The translations under genes were made by a program, and so were the position numbers. From contig NZ_BMNH01000028.1 in NCBI RefSeq assembly GCF_014646355.1, forward strand, positions 41,297 through 105,296: DNA of 64,000 bases. The letters run 5' to 3'. Of this stretch, positions 1 to 7,286 are shown piece after piece (position 1 is the first letter of the stretch; each line of letters opens with the position of its first letter). The notes under the pieces were generated by a model. It saw only the letters and a program-made list of their open reading frames with translations. It was not told the DNA's origin and searched no databases. Source of the DNA: Nonomuraea cavernae. Its GTDB lineage: Bacteria > Actinomycetota > Actinomycetes > Streptosporangiales > Streptosporangiaceae.

Positions 1-22
1 AGAGTTCAAGTAAATTGACGGC

Positions 23-472
23 ATGACCCGATGGCTGGACGCGGACGAGCAGCGCACCTGGCGCAACTTCCTGTCCGCCACGCAGCTGGTGAACGAGGCG
101 CTCGACCGCCAGTTGCAGCGCGACGCGGCGATGCCGCACGCCTATTACATGATCCTGGTGGCGCTCTCCGAGGCGCCGGAGCGCCGGATGCGGATGAGCG
201 AGCTGGCCGCGCGGGCGCAGAGCTCGCAGAGCCGCCTGTCCCACGCGGTGGCTCGGCTGGAGGAGCGCGGCTGGGTGCGCCGCGACCGCTGCCCAGAGGA
301 CCGGCGCGGCAACATCGCCGTGCTCACCGACGACGGCTTCGCCGCCATCGCCGCCGCCGCGCCGGGTCACGTGGCGGAGGTCCGGCGCAGCCTGTTCGAC
401 GTGCTCACCCCCGATCAGGTACGCGCCCTGGACGAGATCTGCGCGACCGTGCGGAACACGCTGGAGCGATAA
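23..472 (+). CDS. MarR-family transcriptional regulator
   Basis: A 149-aa single-domain winged-helix regulator of usual MarR length. The first ~45 residues form the dimerisation helix. The region RMRMSELAARAQSSQSRLSH is the helix-turn-helix, followed by a wing containing the basic stretch VRRDRCPEDRRG and then C-terminal dimer helices. MarR proteins are dimeric repressors or activators that usually sense small phenolic ligands and bind palindromes near their own promoter. The short A/T-rich half-sites TCAA and TTGA at about 7-18, just before the start, could be such a site, but upstream DNA is cut off by the window edge. The next gene on the same strand is 200 bp away, so no target is obvious. 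Confidence 0.9.
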   Translation: MTRWLDADEQRTWRNFLSATQLVNEALDRQLQRDAAMPHAYYMILVALSEAPERRMRMSELAARAQSSQSRLSHAVARLEERGWVRRDRCPEDRRGNIAVLTDDGFAAIAAAAPGHVAEVRRSLFDVLTPDQVRALDEICATVRNTLER

Positions 473-504
473 CGGGAAACTGTCGGCGTGAGGCCGTACC
501 GTTC

Positions 505-675
505 TCCCGGAATCGAACTCTTCAGGGGCGGACATCGGGAGTCGAACTCCTCGGGAATCGAACTCCTCGGGAATCGAAGTCCTCGGAGGCGAACTCTTCG
601 GAGGCGAACTCTTCGGAGGCGAACTCTTCGAGGGCGAACTCTTCGAGGGTCGAACTTCGGGAGCGAACAAGGAGA
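505..675 (+). repeat. 15/16-bp tandem repeat with SD-like core
   Basis: About nine imperfect head-to-tail copies. The first are 16 bp (TCGAACTCCTCGGGAA) and the later ones 15 bp (CGAACTCTTCGGAGG). The last copy decays into CGAACAAGGAG, which is the ribosome-binding site of the 62-aa gene at 681. Several units contain GGAGG. There are no unique spacers, so this is a simple tandem array and not a CRISPR. Confidence 0.8.
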
Positions 676-680
676 CGGGC

Positions 681-869
681 ATGCACGACACGGATGAGGC
701 GCTGTTCAGGGCGGTCCACGGGATCGCGGGCCGGTTGGCGGGCCAGCCCGTGCCCGTGGTGATGGGCGTGTTGCTGAGCCAGTTGCCCGAGGCGCCCGGT
801 CTTGAGGCGCCGGAGATCCGCCGGATCGCCGAGGAGATCAGCGTGGGGCGTGATCCCTCGGGCTTGTGA
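681..869 (+). CDS. Small hypothetical protein (62 aa)
   Basis: A short ORF with a strong ribosome-binding site (AAGGAG, 7 nt before ATG), which is the main reason for calling it real. The product is 62 aa and soluble. It appears largely helical (residues 5-35 and 40-55), with a hydrophobic middle part GQPVPVVMGVLLSQLP that is too short and too interrupted for a clear membrane span. No family recognised. It sits between a MarR gene and xylulokinase on the same strand, directly behind a tandem repeat that supplies its ribosome-binding site. Function unknown. Confidence 0.6.
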   Translation: MHDTDEALFRAVHGIAGRLAGQPVPVVMGVLLSQLPEAPGLEAPEIRRIAEEISVGRDPSGL

Positions 870-939
870 TGCGGCGGCCGCTCGTGGAGCATCGAGGCAT
901 GTCCAATATTGAGGCCGTTCGCGGTGTTCTGTCCGGCAG

Positions 940-2364
940 GTGCGCGTGACCCTCGTCGCGGGAGTCGACTCGTCGACGCAGAGTTGCAAGGTCGTCATCC
1001 GTGACGCCGCCTCCGGCCGGCTGGTGCGCCAGGGCCGGGCCGCCCATCCCGACGGCACCGAAGTCCACCCGTCCCACTGGTGGGCCGCGTTGCTGCGGGC
1101 CGTCGACGAGGCGGGCGGGCTCGACGATGTCGCCGCGATCAGCGTGGCCGGGCAGCAGCACGGCATGGTCTGCCTCGACGAGTCGGGCGACGTCGTGCGC
1201 GACGCGCTGCTGTGGAACGACACCCGCTCCGCCGGGGCCGCCGCCGCGCTGGTCGCCGAGCTGGGCGGCCCGGTGGCGTGGGCCGACGCGGTCGGCAGCG
1301 TGCCGGTGGCGTCCTTCACGGTGGCCAAGCTGCGCTGGCTGGCCGAGCACGAGCCCGAGCACGCGCGCCGCACCGCGGCGGTGTGCCTGCCGCACGACTG
1401 GCTCACCTGGCGGCTGGCGGGCGCGCTCGGCCTGCCCCGGGCGGCCTGGGCCGCCGCGCCGCCGCCCGCCCTCGACCGGCTGACCACCGACAGGGGCGAC
1501 GCCTCGGGCACCGGCTACTGGTCTCCGGCCACCGGCGACTACCGCCTCGACCTGCTGAAGGCCGCCTTCGGCTCGGTCCCGCTGCTGCCCCGGGTGCTGG
1601 GTCCGCTGGCGGAGGCCGCGCCGGAGAGCCCCCTCCGACTCGCGCCCGGCACCGGAGACAACATGGCCGCCGCGCTCGGCGTGGGCGCGCGGCCCGGCGA
1701 CGTCGTCGTGTCGATCGGCACCTCCGGCACCGTGTTCGCGGTGTCCGACGTGCCGAGCGCCGACCCGAGCGGCGCGGTGGCCGGGTTCGCCGACGCCACC
1801 GGGCGCTTCCTGCCCCTGGTGTGCACGCTCAACGCGGCCCGCGTCATGGACGCGGCCGCCCGGCTCACCGGGGTCGAGCTCGACCGGCTCGGCGAGCTGG
1901 CGCTCCAGGCCCCGCCGGGGGCCGGTGGGCTCACGCTGGTGCCCTACCTGGAGGGCGAGCGCACCCCCAACCTGCCGACCGCCACCGGCTCGATCCACGG
2001 TCTCACCCTCGCCACCGCCACCCCCGCCCACCTGGCCCGGGCCTCGGTCGAGGGCCTGCTGTGCGGCCTCGCCGACGCGCTCGACGCGCTCGGCCTGACG
2101 CCCGAGCGGATCCTGCTGATCGGGGGCGGCGCCCGCTCGGAGGCGGTCCGCCGCGTCGCCCCCACGGTCTTCGGCCGGCCGGTCCTGGCGCCCGCGCCGG
2201 GCGAGTACGTCGCCGACGGCGCCGCCTACCAGGCCGCCCGGCTGCTCGACGAGGACGTCCACTGGTCCACCGACGAGCCGGCCCGCTACGAGGCCGAGGC
2301 CGAGCCCGCCATCCGCGACCGCTACGCCGCCGCCCGTCCCCACATCCTGCACCAGTCGCGCTGA
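940..2364 (+). CDS. xylB: Xylulokinase (FGGY carbohydrate kinase)
   Basis: A 474-aa cytoplasmic FGGY kinase, close to the usual XylB length. It phosphorylates D-xylulose to xylulose 5-phosphate, feeding the pentose phosphate pathway. The N-terminal half begins VAGVDSSTQSCK (phosphate-binding loop) and contains VAGQQHGMV and LLWNDTRS, typical of xylulokinases. The C-terminal half has GTGDNMAAALG, VSIGTSGTVF and the adenosine motif LLIGGGARSEAVRR. The start is taken as GTG at 940; GTG at 946 would remove two residues. A CAATATTG palindrome lies at 904-911 and could be an operator. No xylose isomerase or transporter lies nearby, so the gene is an orphan of the pathway here. Confidence 0.9.
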   Translation: MRVTLVAGVDSSTQSCKVVIRDAASGRLVRQGRAAHPDGTEVHPSHWWAALLRAVDEAGGLDDVAAISVAGQQHGMVCLDESGDVVRDALLWNDTRSAGAAAALVAELGGPVAWADAVGSVPVASFTVAKLRWLAEHEPEHARRTAAVCLPHDWLTWRLAGALGLPRAAWAAAPPPALDRLTTDRGDASGTGYWSPATGDYRLDLLKAAFGSVPLLPRVLGPLAEAAPESPLRLAPGTGDNMAAALGVGARPGDVVVSIGTSGTVFAVSDVPSADPSGAVAGFADATGRFLPLVCTLNAARVMDAAARLTGVELDRLGELALQAPPGAGGLTLVPYLEGERTPNLPTATGSIHGLTLATATPAHLARASVEGLLCGLADALDALGLTPERILLIGGGARSEAVRRVAPTVFGRPVLAPAPGEYVADGAAYQAARLLDEDVHWSTDEPARYEAEAEPAIRDRYAAARPHILHQSR

Positions 2365-2469
2365 CCGCCCGGCCGGGGATCGCCGTCACCTCGTCTCTCC
2401 TGTCCCAGCCGGCGCCATGCCGTGAAAGGAAATGATCTTTAAAGGGGGGTGAAAGCCCTAGTGGTCATC

Positions 2470-2507
2470 TCAGGGTGGGGTCAGGGGCGGAGCCTGATGG
2501 ATCAGGG
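2470..2507 (+). promoter_or_regulatory. Phased TCAGGG repeats and palindrome upstream of DUF998 gene
   Basis: TCAGGG occurs at 2470, 2481 and 2502 (spacings 11 and 21 bp), and CCTGATGGATCAGG (2493-2506) is a perfect inverted repeat. The group ends 25 bp before the ATG at 2532. The helical phasing suggests a protein-binding site; the protein is unknown. Confidence 0.4.
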
Positions 2508-2531
2508 CCGCGAAAGCTACAGAATGCGGCT

Positions 2532-3206
2532 ATGACCGCAGTAAAAAGGCTCTATCCGCTTGTCGCCTGTGTCGCGATCGTGTTCTCCGTGGGCGCGATC
2601 GTGGTCGGGCAACTGGTGCCGGACCCCTATCTCGATCCGATGAACGTGACCGTGAGTGAATACGCCGTGGCCGACCGCGGGGGCGTCACCGAGGTCGCGA
2701 TCGCGGTGCTGGGGCTCGGGTCGCTGGCGTTGCTGGGCGGATTGCGGGCGGCGGGGGCGCCGGTCCGCGGGGTGCCGGAGCGGCTGTTGGCGGTGTGGTC
2801 GGGGGCGCTGGTCGTCGCCGCGGTCGTTCCGACCACGCCGATCGGGGCGGACCTGACCCTCACCGCGCAGGTCCACCGGTACGTCTCCGTCGCGGCGTTC
2901 GTGAGCCTGCCGGTGGCGGCGGCCCTGCTGGTGCCGAGGCTGGCCGCCGACCCCGACTGGAAGCCGGTGGCCAGGGTGGTGGAGTGGCTGGCGCTGGCCG
3001 GCGGGCTGGGCGTGCTGGCGATCACGTACGTGGCGCTGCCGGGCGACCGGGTGCTCATCGGGCTCGTCGAGCGGTTGCTGCTGGGGGCCGAGGTGGCGTT
3101 GCTGGGGGTGCTGGCGGCGTGGCTGGTGCGTCTGTGGTGGATACGGTCTGTCGGTAAGGCCGTGAATTTCACGACATATCACAGATTTCTAGCTAGTAGA
3201 TCTTAA
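2532..3206 (+). CDS. DUF998 family membrane protein
   Basis: A 224-aa integral membrane protein with about six hydrophobic segments: residues ~7-27, 55-75, 88-108, 122-140, 155-172 and 180-200. The stretch PDPYLDPMNVTVSEYAV after the first span is typical of DUF998 proteins, whose function is not established. The ATG at 2532 is preferred to the upstream in-frame GTG at 2475, because the extra 19 residues are hydrophilic and would precede the first span. The gene stands alone behind phased TCAGGG repeats, and the conservon kinase starts 56 bp after it on the same strand. Confidence 0.75.
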   Translation: MTAVKRLYPLVACVAIVFSVGAIVVGQLVPDPYLDPMNVTVSEYAVADRGGVTEVAIAVLGLGSLALLGGLRAAGAPVRGVPERLLAVWSGALVVAAVVPTTPIGADLTLTAQVHRYVSVAAFVSLPVAAALLVPRLAADPDWKPVARVVEWLALAGGLGVLAITYVALPGDRVLIGLVERLLLGAEVALLGVLAAWLVRLWWIRSVGKAVNFTTYHRFLASRS

Positions 3207-3262
3207 GGCTGCCCGTATCGGTGCTATTCTCTCCGGCGATCTTCTATCCGGGAGCAGGTGTC

Positions 3263-5596
3263 ATGGCATCGGGCAGATCCATCAGATCCAAGATCTCGAC
3301 GCTGCTCGTCGTCCCCCTGGTATCCCTGATCGCCCTGTGGGGCTTCGCCGCCGCCACCACCTCCGGTGAGGCGCTGAACCTGCTCAAGGTGCAGACCATC
3401 TGGAACGGCGTGATCGACGACGCCGACGGGCTGGTCTCCCATCTGCAGGTGGAGCGCCTGGCCTCGGCCGAACGGATCGCGGGCACCGCCTCCGACGGGA
3501 CCGCGCTGGCCGAGAGCCGGGCCGCCGCGGACCGGAGCAGGCAGAGGCTGGCCAAGTCGGCGTTGTCGGAGGAGGTCCAGGACGCCCTCACGGCGGAGAT
3601 GAAGGGCCGGCTGAAGGAGGCGCTGGCCGCGATCGACCGGCTGCCGGAGATCAGGCGGCTGGTAGACACGGGCCGGCTCACCCCGGGCACCCTGATCACC
3701 GAGTACGCGACGATTCCCGACGCCGTGCACCTGCTCTACTCCACGATCACGGTCAGCAGCGACGTCGAGCTGGCCCGGCAGAGTCAGGGCCTGATCGCCG
3801 CCGACGGGGTGCGCGAGCTGCTGAGCCGCGAGCACGCGCTGATCGTCGCGGCGAACGGCCGGGCGACCATGCACGACGTGCACCAGCTCGCCGGCATCGA
3901 CGGCGCCCGGACCCACCTGTGGCCGCAGGCCATGGCCAACCTCGACGCCGACCTGCGGGCCCCGTTCGAACGGCTCGCCGCCACCTCCCGCTACAACACG
4001 ATGGAACGGGCCCTGGAGTCGGCCATCTCCGGCAAGCCCGTCGACATGCAGCTCTGGCGCGGCACGGCCGACCCGGTGATGAAGGACTACACCCGGGTCA
4101 TCTGGGACGGCGGCGACCGCCTGCTCGCCAAGATGGAGCCGGCCGGGATCGCCATCCTGCTGCGGGCGGGCATCGCCGGCGTGCTCGGCCTGCTGGCGGT
4201 CGTCTTCTCGGTCGTCATGTCCATCCGGGTGGGCAGGCGCGTCACCGGTGAGCTGACCGGCCTGCGGCGGTCCGCGCTCGACCTGGCCGAGGTCCGGCTG
4301 CCCGGCGTCGTGACCAAGCTGCGCAAGGGCGAGAACGTCGACGTCGAGACCGAGGCGCCGCCCATCGAGGTGTCCCGAGGAGCCACCAGCGAGGTCGCCG
4401 ACCTGGCCGCCGCGTTCGGCAGCGTCCAGCGCACCGCCGTGGACGCGGCGGTCGAGCAGGCCAGGCTGCGGCAGGGCGTGTCGGAGGCACTGCGCAACCT
4501 GGCCAGGCGGAGCCAGTCGCTGCTGCAACGCCAGCTCAGGCTCCTGGACGAGATGCAGCGCGACACCGAGGAGCCCGAGGCGCTGGAGCGGCTGTTCAAG
4601 CTCGACCACCTGACCACCCGCATGCGCCGCCACGCCGAGGGCCTGGTGCTGCTGTCCGGCGGCGCGGCGGGGCGCCGCTGGCGCGGCACCATCCCGGTCG
4701 AGGACGTGCTGAACGGCGCCGCCGCCCAGGTCGAGGAGTACACCCGGGTCCGGGTCTACCCGATGCCCGAGTGCGGCGTGTCCGGCGCCGCCGTGGCCGA
4801 CCTGATGCACCTGTTCGCCGAGCTGATCGAGAACGCCACCTCGTTCTCCTCGCCCGGCAACGAGGTGTCGGTCCGCGGCGAGCTCGTCGGCAGGGGCTTC
4901 GCGGTGGAGATCGAGGACCGGGGTCTCGGCCTGCCGCCCGAGATGCGTCAGGCCATCAACGAGCGGCTGGCCAGCCCGCCCGACTTCGACGCGTCGCAGA
5001 CCGAGCGGCTGGGGTTCGCGGTGGTCGGCATGCTGGCGGCCAAGCACGGCATCGTCGTGACGCTCAAACCGTCGCCGTACGGCGGGACGACCGCGATCGT
5101 GCTGGTGCCGGGGGCGCTGGTCGAGGCGCTGCCGCCGCCGATCGAGCTGCCCGAGCTGGAGTCGGTGTCCGTGTCGGTCGTGCGTGACGACCAACCGGGC
5201 CTGAACCAGCCGGGCCAGGGCCGGCCGGGTCTGAGCCAGCCGGGTCTGAACCAGCCGGGTCTGAACCAACCGGGCCAGAACCAGCAGGTGCCGAACCCGT
5301 CGGCCCAGAATCCGCCGCCGGCGGGCGGTCTGCCGCGCCGGGTCCGCGTCTCCAAGCGCGGCTCCCAGACGGGTTCCGAGTCGGGGCTGCCCCGCCGTAC
5401 CCGGCAGGCCAACCTGCCCGAGCAACTCAGGCAGCCGCAGCCCACCGACCTCCGCGAGGACGCGGAGCTCGCGGAGCTCGTGGAGCCCGTGCGGGAGCGC
5501 TCACCCGAGGAGACCAGGGCACTGCTCTCCTCACTGCAGTCAGGCTGGCAGCGGGGGCGCCAGGAGAGCGATCAGGATGGGGGATCTCTATCGTGA
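3263..5596 (+). CDS. NIT-domain sensor histidine kinase, CvnA-like
   Basis: A 777-aa membrane sensor. TM1 is at ~11-31 (LLVVPLVSLIALWGFAAA), followed by an extracytoplasmic nitrate/nitrite-sensing-type (NIT) helical domain. TM2 is at ~296-320, then a HAMP and helical region containing RNLARRSQSLLQRQLRLLDE and HLTTRMRRHAE. The GHKL ATPase has an N-box at AELIENATSFS (~515), EDRGLGLP (~550) and YGGTTA (~600). The last ~155 residues are a disordered tail with repeated QPGLN units and basic patches. This is the CvnA architecture of actinomycete conservons, where the kinase works with roadblock, DUF742 and GTPase partners. The ATG at 3263 has GGAGCAGG upstream. Its 3' end overlaps the next gene by GTGA, showing translational coupling to a DUF742 gene only. 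Confidence 0.88.
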   Translation: MASGRSIRSKISTLLVVPLVSLIALWGFAAATTSGEALNLLKVQTIWNGVIDDADGLVSHLQVERLASAERIAGTASDGTALAESRAAADRSRQRLAKSALSEEVQDALTAEMKGRLKEALAAIDRLPEIRRLVDTGRLTPGTLITEYATIPDAVHLLYSTITVSSDVELARQSQGLIAADGVRELLSREHALIVAANGRATMHDVHQLAGIDGARTHLWPQAMANLDADLRAPFERLAATSRYNTMERALESAISGKPVDMQLWRGTADPVMKDYTRVIWDGGDRLLAKMEPAGIAILLRAGIAGVLGLLAVVFSVVMSIRVGRRVTGELTGLRRSALDLAEVRLPGVVTKLRKGENVDVETEAPPIEVSRGATSEVADLAAAFGSVQRTAVDAAVEQARLRQGVSEALRNLARRSQSLLQRQLRLLDEMQRDTEEPEALERLFKLDHLTTRMRRHAEGLVLLSGGAAGRRWRGTIPVEDVLNGAAAQVEEYTRVRVYPMPECGVSGAAVADLMHLFAELIENATSFSSPGNEVSVRGELVGRGFAVEIEDRGLGLPPEMRQAINERLASPPDFDASQTERLGFAVVGMLAAKHGIVVTLKPSPYGGTTAIVLVPGALVEALPPPIELPELESVSVSVVRDDQPGLNQPGQGRPGLSQPGLNQPGLNQPGQNQQVPNPSAQNPPPAGGLPRRVRVSKRGSQTGSESGLPRRTRQANLPEQLRQPQPTDLREDAELAELVEPVRERSPEETRALLSSLQSGWQRGRQESDQDGGSLS

Positions 5597-5970
5597 GCCG
5601 CGAGCCCGACGAATGGGTCGACGAGGAGGCCGGTCCGGTCGTGCGGCCGTACGCGGTCGCCCGCGGCCGCACCCGGCCCTCCTCGCCGGCGATCGACCTG
5701 CTCTCGCACATCTCGGCGACGACCGAGCCGATGCCGTCCAAGGCCGAGCTGAGCGCGCAGCACCGGCGCCTGATCGGCTCGGTCTCGGGGCAGTCGAGGC
5801 CCGTGGTCGAGGTGGCCGCCGAGATGAACCTCCCGGTGGGAGTGATCAGGGTGCTGCTCGGCGACCTGCTCGACTACGGGCTGGTCACGGTACGGCCGCC
5901 GCACGCCAAGGCCGGCGTGGCCACGGAGAGCCTCCTCCGCGAGGTGATCAACGGCCTCAAGGCGCTCTAG
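5593..5970 (+). CDS. DUF742 protein, CvnC-like
   Basis: A 125-aa DUF742 protein, the CvnC component of conservons. It begins EWVDEEAGPVVRPYAVARGR, the usual N-terminal signature. A winged-helix-like core follows (VVEVAAEMNLPVGVIRVLLGDLLDYGLV), and it ends LREVINGLKAL. The GTG start overlaps the kinase stop by four bases. No roadblock (CvnB) or GTPase (CvnD) follows on this strand, so the unit is an incomplete conservon. Its stop codon shares a CTAG with the stop of the convergent CvnD gene. It could use the roadblock and GTPase of the neighbouring complete unit; that is inference. Confidence 0.85.
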   Translation: MSREPDEWVDEEAGPVVRPYAVARGRTRPSSPAIDLLSHISATTEPMPSKAELSAQHRRLIGSVSGQSRPVVEVAAEMNLPVGVIRVLLGDLLDYGLVTVRPPHAKAGVATESLLREVINGLKAL

Positions 5971-6539
5971 CCGGCCGCGGTCAGGGTGCGCAGGGAGTGT
6001 TCGACCAGCGTCACCATGACCTCCTTGGCCGAGGTCCGCCGCCGCACGTCGCACAGCAGCACGGGCACGTCGGTGTCGAGGTCGAGCGCGATCCGCACGT
6101 CGTCGACGCTGTGCTGGTCGGCGCCGTCGAAGCAGTTGACGGCCACCACGAAGGGGGTGCCGCGCTGCTCGAAGTAGTCGACCGAGGGGAAGCAGTCGGT
6201 CAGCCGCCGGGTGTCGGCGATCACGACCGCGCCGAGCGCGCCGTAGGACAGCTCGTCCCACATGAACCAGAAGCGCTCCTGCCCCGGAGTGCCGAACAGG
6301 TAGACGACCAGGCCCTCGCGGATCGTGATGCGGCCGAAGTCCATCGCGACCGTCGTGGTCGTCTTGGCCTCCACGCCGTCGAGGTCGTCCACACCGATGC
6401 CTCGGTCGGAGAGCACCTCTTCGGTGCGCAGCGGCTTGATCTCGCTGATCGACCCCACCAGGGTGGTCTTGCCCACGCCGAAACCGCCGGCGATGAGGAT
6501 CTTCAGCGCGACGGGGTCCTCAGAGAGCCCGGAGTCCAT
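5967..6539 (-). CDS. Conservon GTPase, CvnD-like
   Basis: A 190-aa small Ras-like GTPase. The P-loop GGFGVGKTTLVGSISE is at ~18-33. The switch-II region is FGTPGQERF, with the usual G-x-P-G-Q-E pattern. The N/TKxD-type motif is replaced by VNCFDGA. CvnD proteins are thought to associate with the membrane-bound kinase complex and switch with GTP state, resembling eukaryotic GPCR-G-protein logic. The gene is last in the minus-strand cvnA-B-C-D unit. Its start overlaps the upstream DUF742 gene by 20 bp, and its stop overlaps the convergent DUF742 stop. Confidence 0.88.
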   Translation of the reverse strand: MDSGLSEDPVALKILIAGGFGVGKTTLVGSISEIKPLRTEEVLSDRGIGVDDLDGVEAKTTTTVAMDFGRITIREGLVVYLFGTPGQERFWFMWDELSYGALGAVVIADTRRLTDCFPSVDYFEQRGTPFVVAVNCFDGADQHSVDDVRIALDLDTDVPVLLCDVRRRTSAKEVMVTLVEHSLRTLTAAG

Positions 6540-6882
6540 TGATCACTTCCTTGAGAATGCCCTCGTTCGCACGCGGCCGGGCCGCTGAGGGGGACTTCAC
6601 CGAGATGAGACCGCCGTCGAGCAGGTCGCCGAGCAGCACCCGGACCACTCCGATGGGCAGGTCGAGCTCGACGGCCAGGTCGGCCACCGTGATCGGCTCA
6701 CACGCCACCCGCAGGATGAGCTGCTGCTCAGGTCCGAGGCCGTCCGGCGGGTCACCGATGGCGCTCACGGTCGCGATGAGATCGAGCATCTCCCCCGAGG
6801 ACCTCGTACGGCCGCGGATGAGAGCATAGGGCCGGACGATCGGCCCCGCGTCCTCATCCAGCCATTGCGCCGGCTCCGTCAT
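6520..6882 (-). CDS. DUF742 protein, CvnC-like
   Basis: A 120-aa DUF742 protein, paralogous to the one at 5593. It carries the same N-terminal signature (QWLDEDAGPIVRPYALIRGR), the core ITVADLAVELDLPIGVVRVL and the C-terminus LKEVINGLRAL. It is the third gene of the minus-strand conservon. Its ATG overlaps the roadblock stop (ATGA) and its 3' end overlaps the GTPase start by 20 bp, so all four genes are translationally coupled. Confidence 0.87.
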   Translation of the reverse strand: MTEPAQWLDEDAGPIVRPYALIRGRTRSSGEMLDLIATVSAIGDPPDGLGPEQQLILRVACEPITVADLAVELDLPIGVVRVLLGDLLDGGLISVKSPSAARPRANEGILKEVINGLRAL

Positions 6883-7286
6883 GGCGCGGTCGTCCGTGGA
6901 TTGGTCGAGATGTGCTGGCCGACCCGCTTGACGAGCATCGCCATCTCGTAGGCGATGTGGCCGACGTCCACGTTCGCGTCGGCGAGCACGGCCAGGCAGG
7001 TGCCCTGTCCGGCCGCGGTGACGAAGAGGAACGCCGACTCCATCTCGACGATGGTCTGGCGGACGTCGCCGCCGCCGAAGTGGCGTCCCGTGCCGCGGGC
7101 CAGGCTCTGGAACCCGGCGGCCACGGCCGACATGTGTTCGGCGTCCTCGCGGGTCAGCCCCTTGGAGTAGCCGACCGCGAGGCCGTCGGTGGACAGGATG
7201 ACCGCCTGGCGCACCGCCGCGACCCTGGTCGTCAGGTCGTCGAGTAGCCAGTTCAGTTCGCCGGTGTTGGTCGTCGGCACGCTCAT
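6879..7286 (-). CDS. Roadblock/LC7 protein, CvnB-like
   Basis: A 135-aa roadblock/LC7 domain protein. It has the family pattern LNWLLDDLTTRVAAVRQAVILSTDGL, a GFQSLARGTGRHFG loop, and a final strand and helix ending VGQHIST. In bacteria such proteins pair with small GTPases, often as regulators like MglB. In conservons this is CvnB, encoded between the kinase and the DUF742 protein. It overlaps both neighbours by ATGA junctions, which argues for stoichiometric expression of a membrane-associated complex. Confidence 0.88.
   Translation of the reverse strand: MSVPTTNTGELNWLLDDLTTRVAAVRQAVILSTDGLAVGYSKGLTREDAEHMSAVAAGFQSLARGTGRHFGGGDVRQTIVEMESAFLFVTAAGQGTCLAVLADANVDVGHIAYEMAMLVKRVGQHISTNPRTTAP

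Noticed and set aside
505..675. CRISPR-like array
   Set aside because: Units abut directly with no unique spacers and no cas genes; a simple tandem repeat.
904..911. CAATATTG as a xylulokinase operator
   Set aside because: Only 8 bp and a single copy; noted in the gene entry but too weak for its own claim.
522..1511. 329-aa minus-strand ORF with EEFAS repeats
   Set aside because: It is antisense to xylulokinase and the tandem repeat. The pentapeptide repeats are only the 15-bp DNA repeat read backwards, and there is no ribosome-binding site.
3224..5425. 733-aa minus-strand ORF opposite the kinase
   Set aside because: Low-complexity His/Arg/Gly composition typical of antisense frames in high-GC DNA; the + frame has clear domains.
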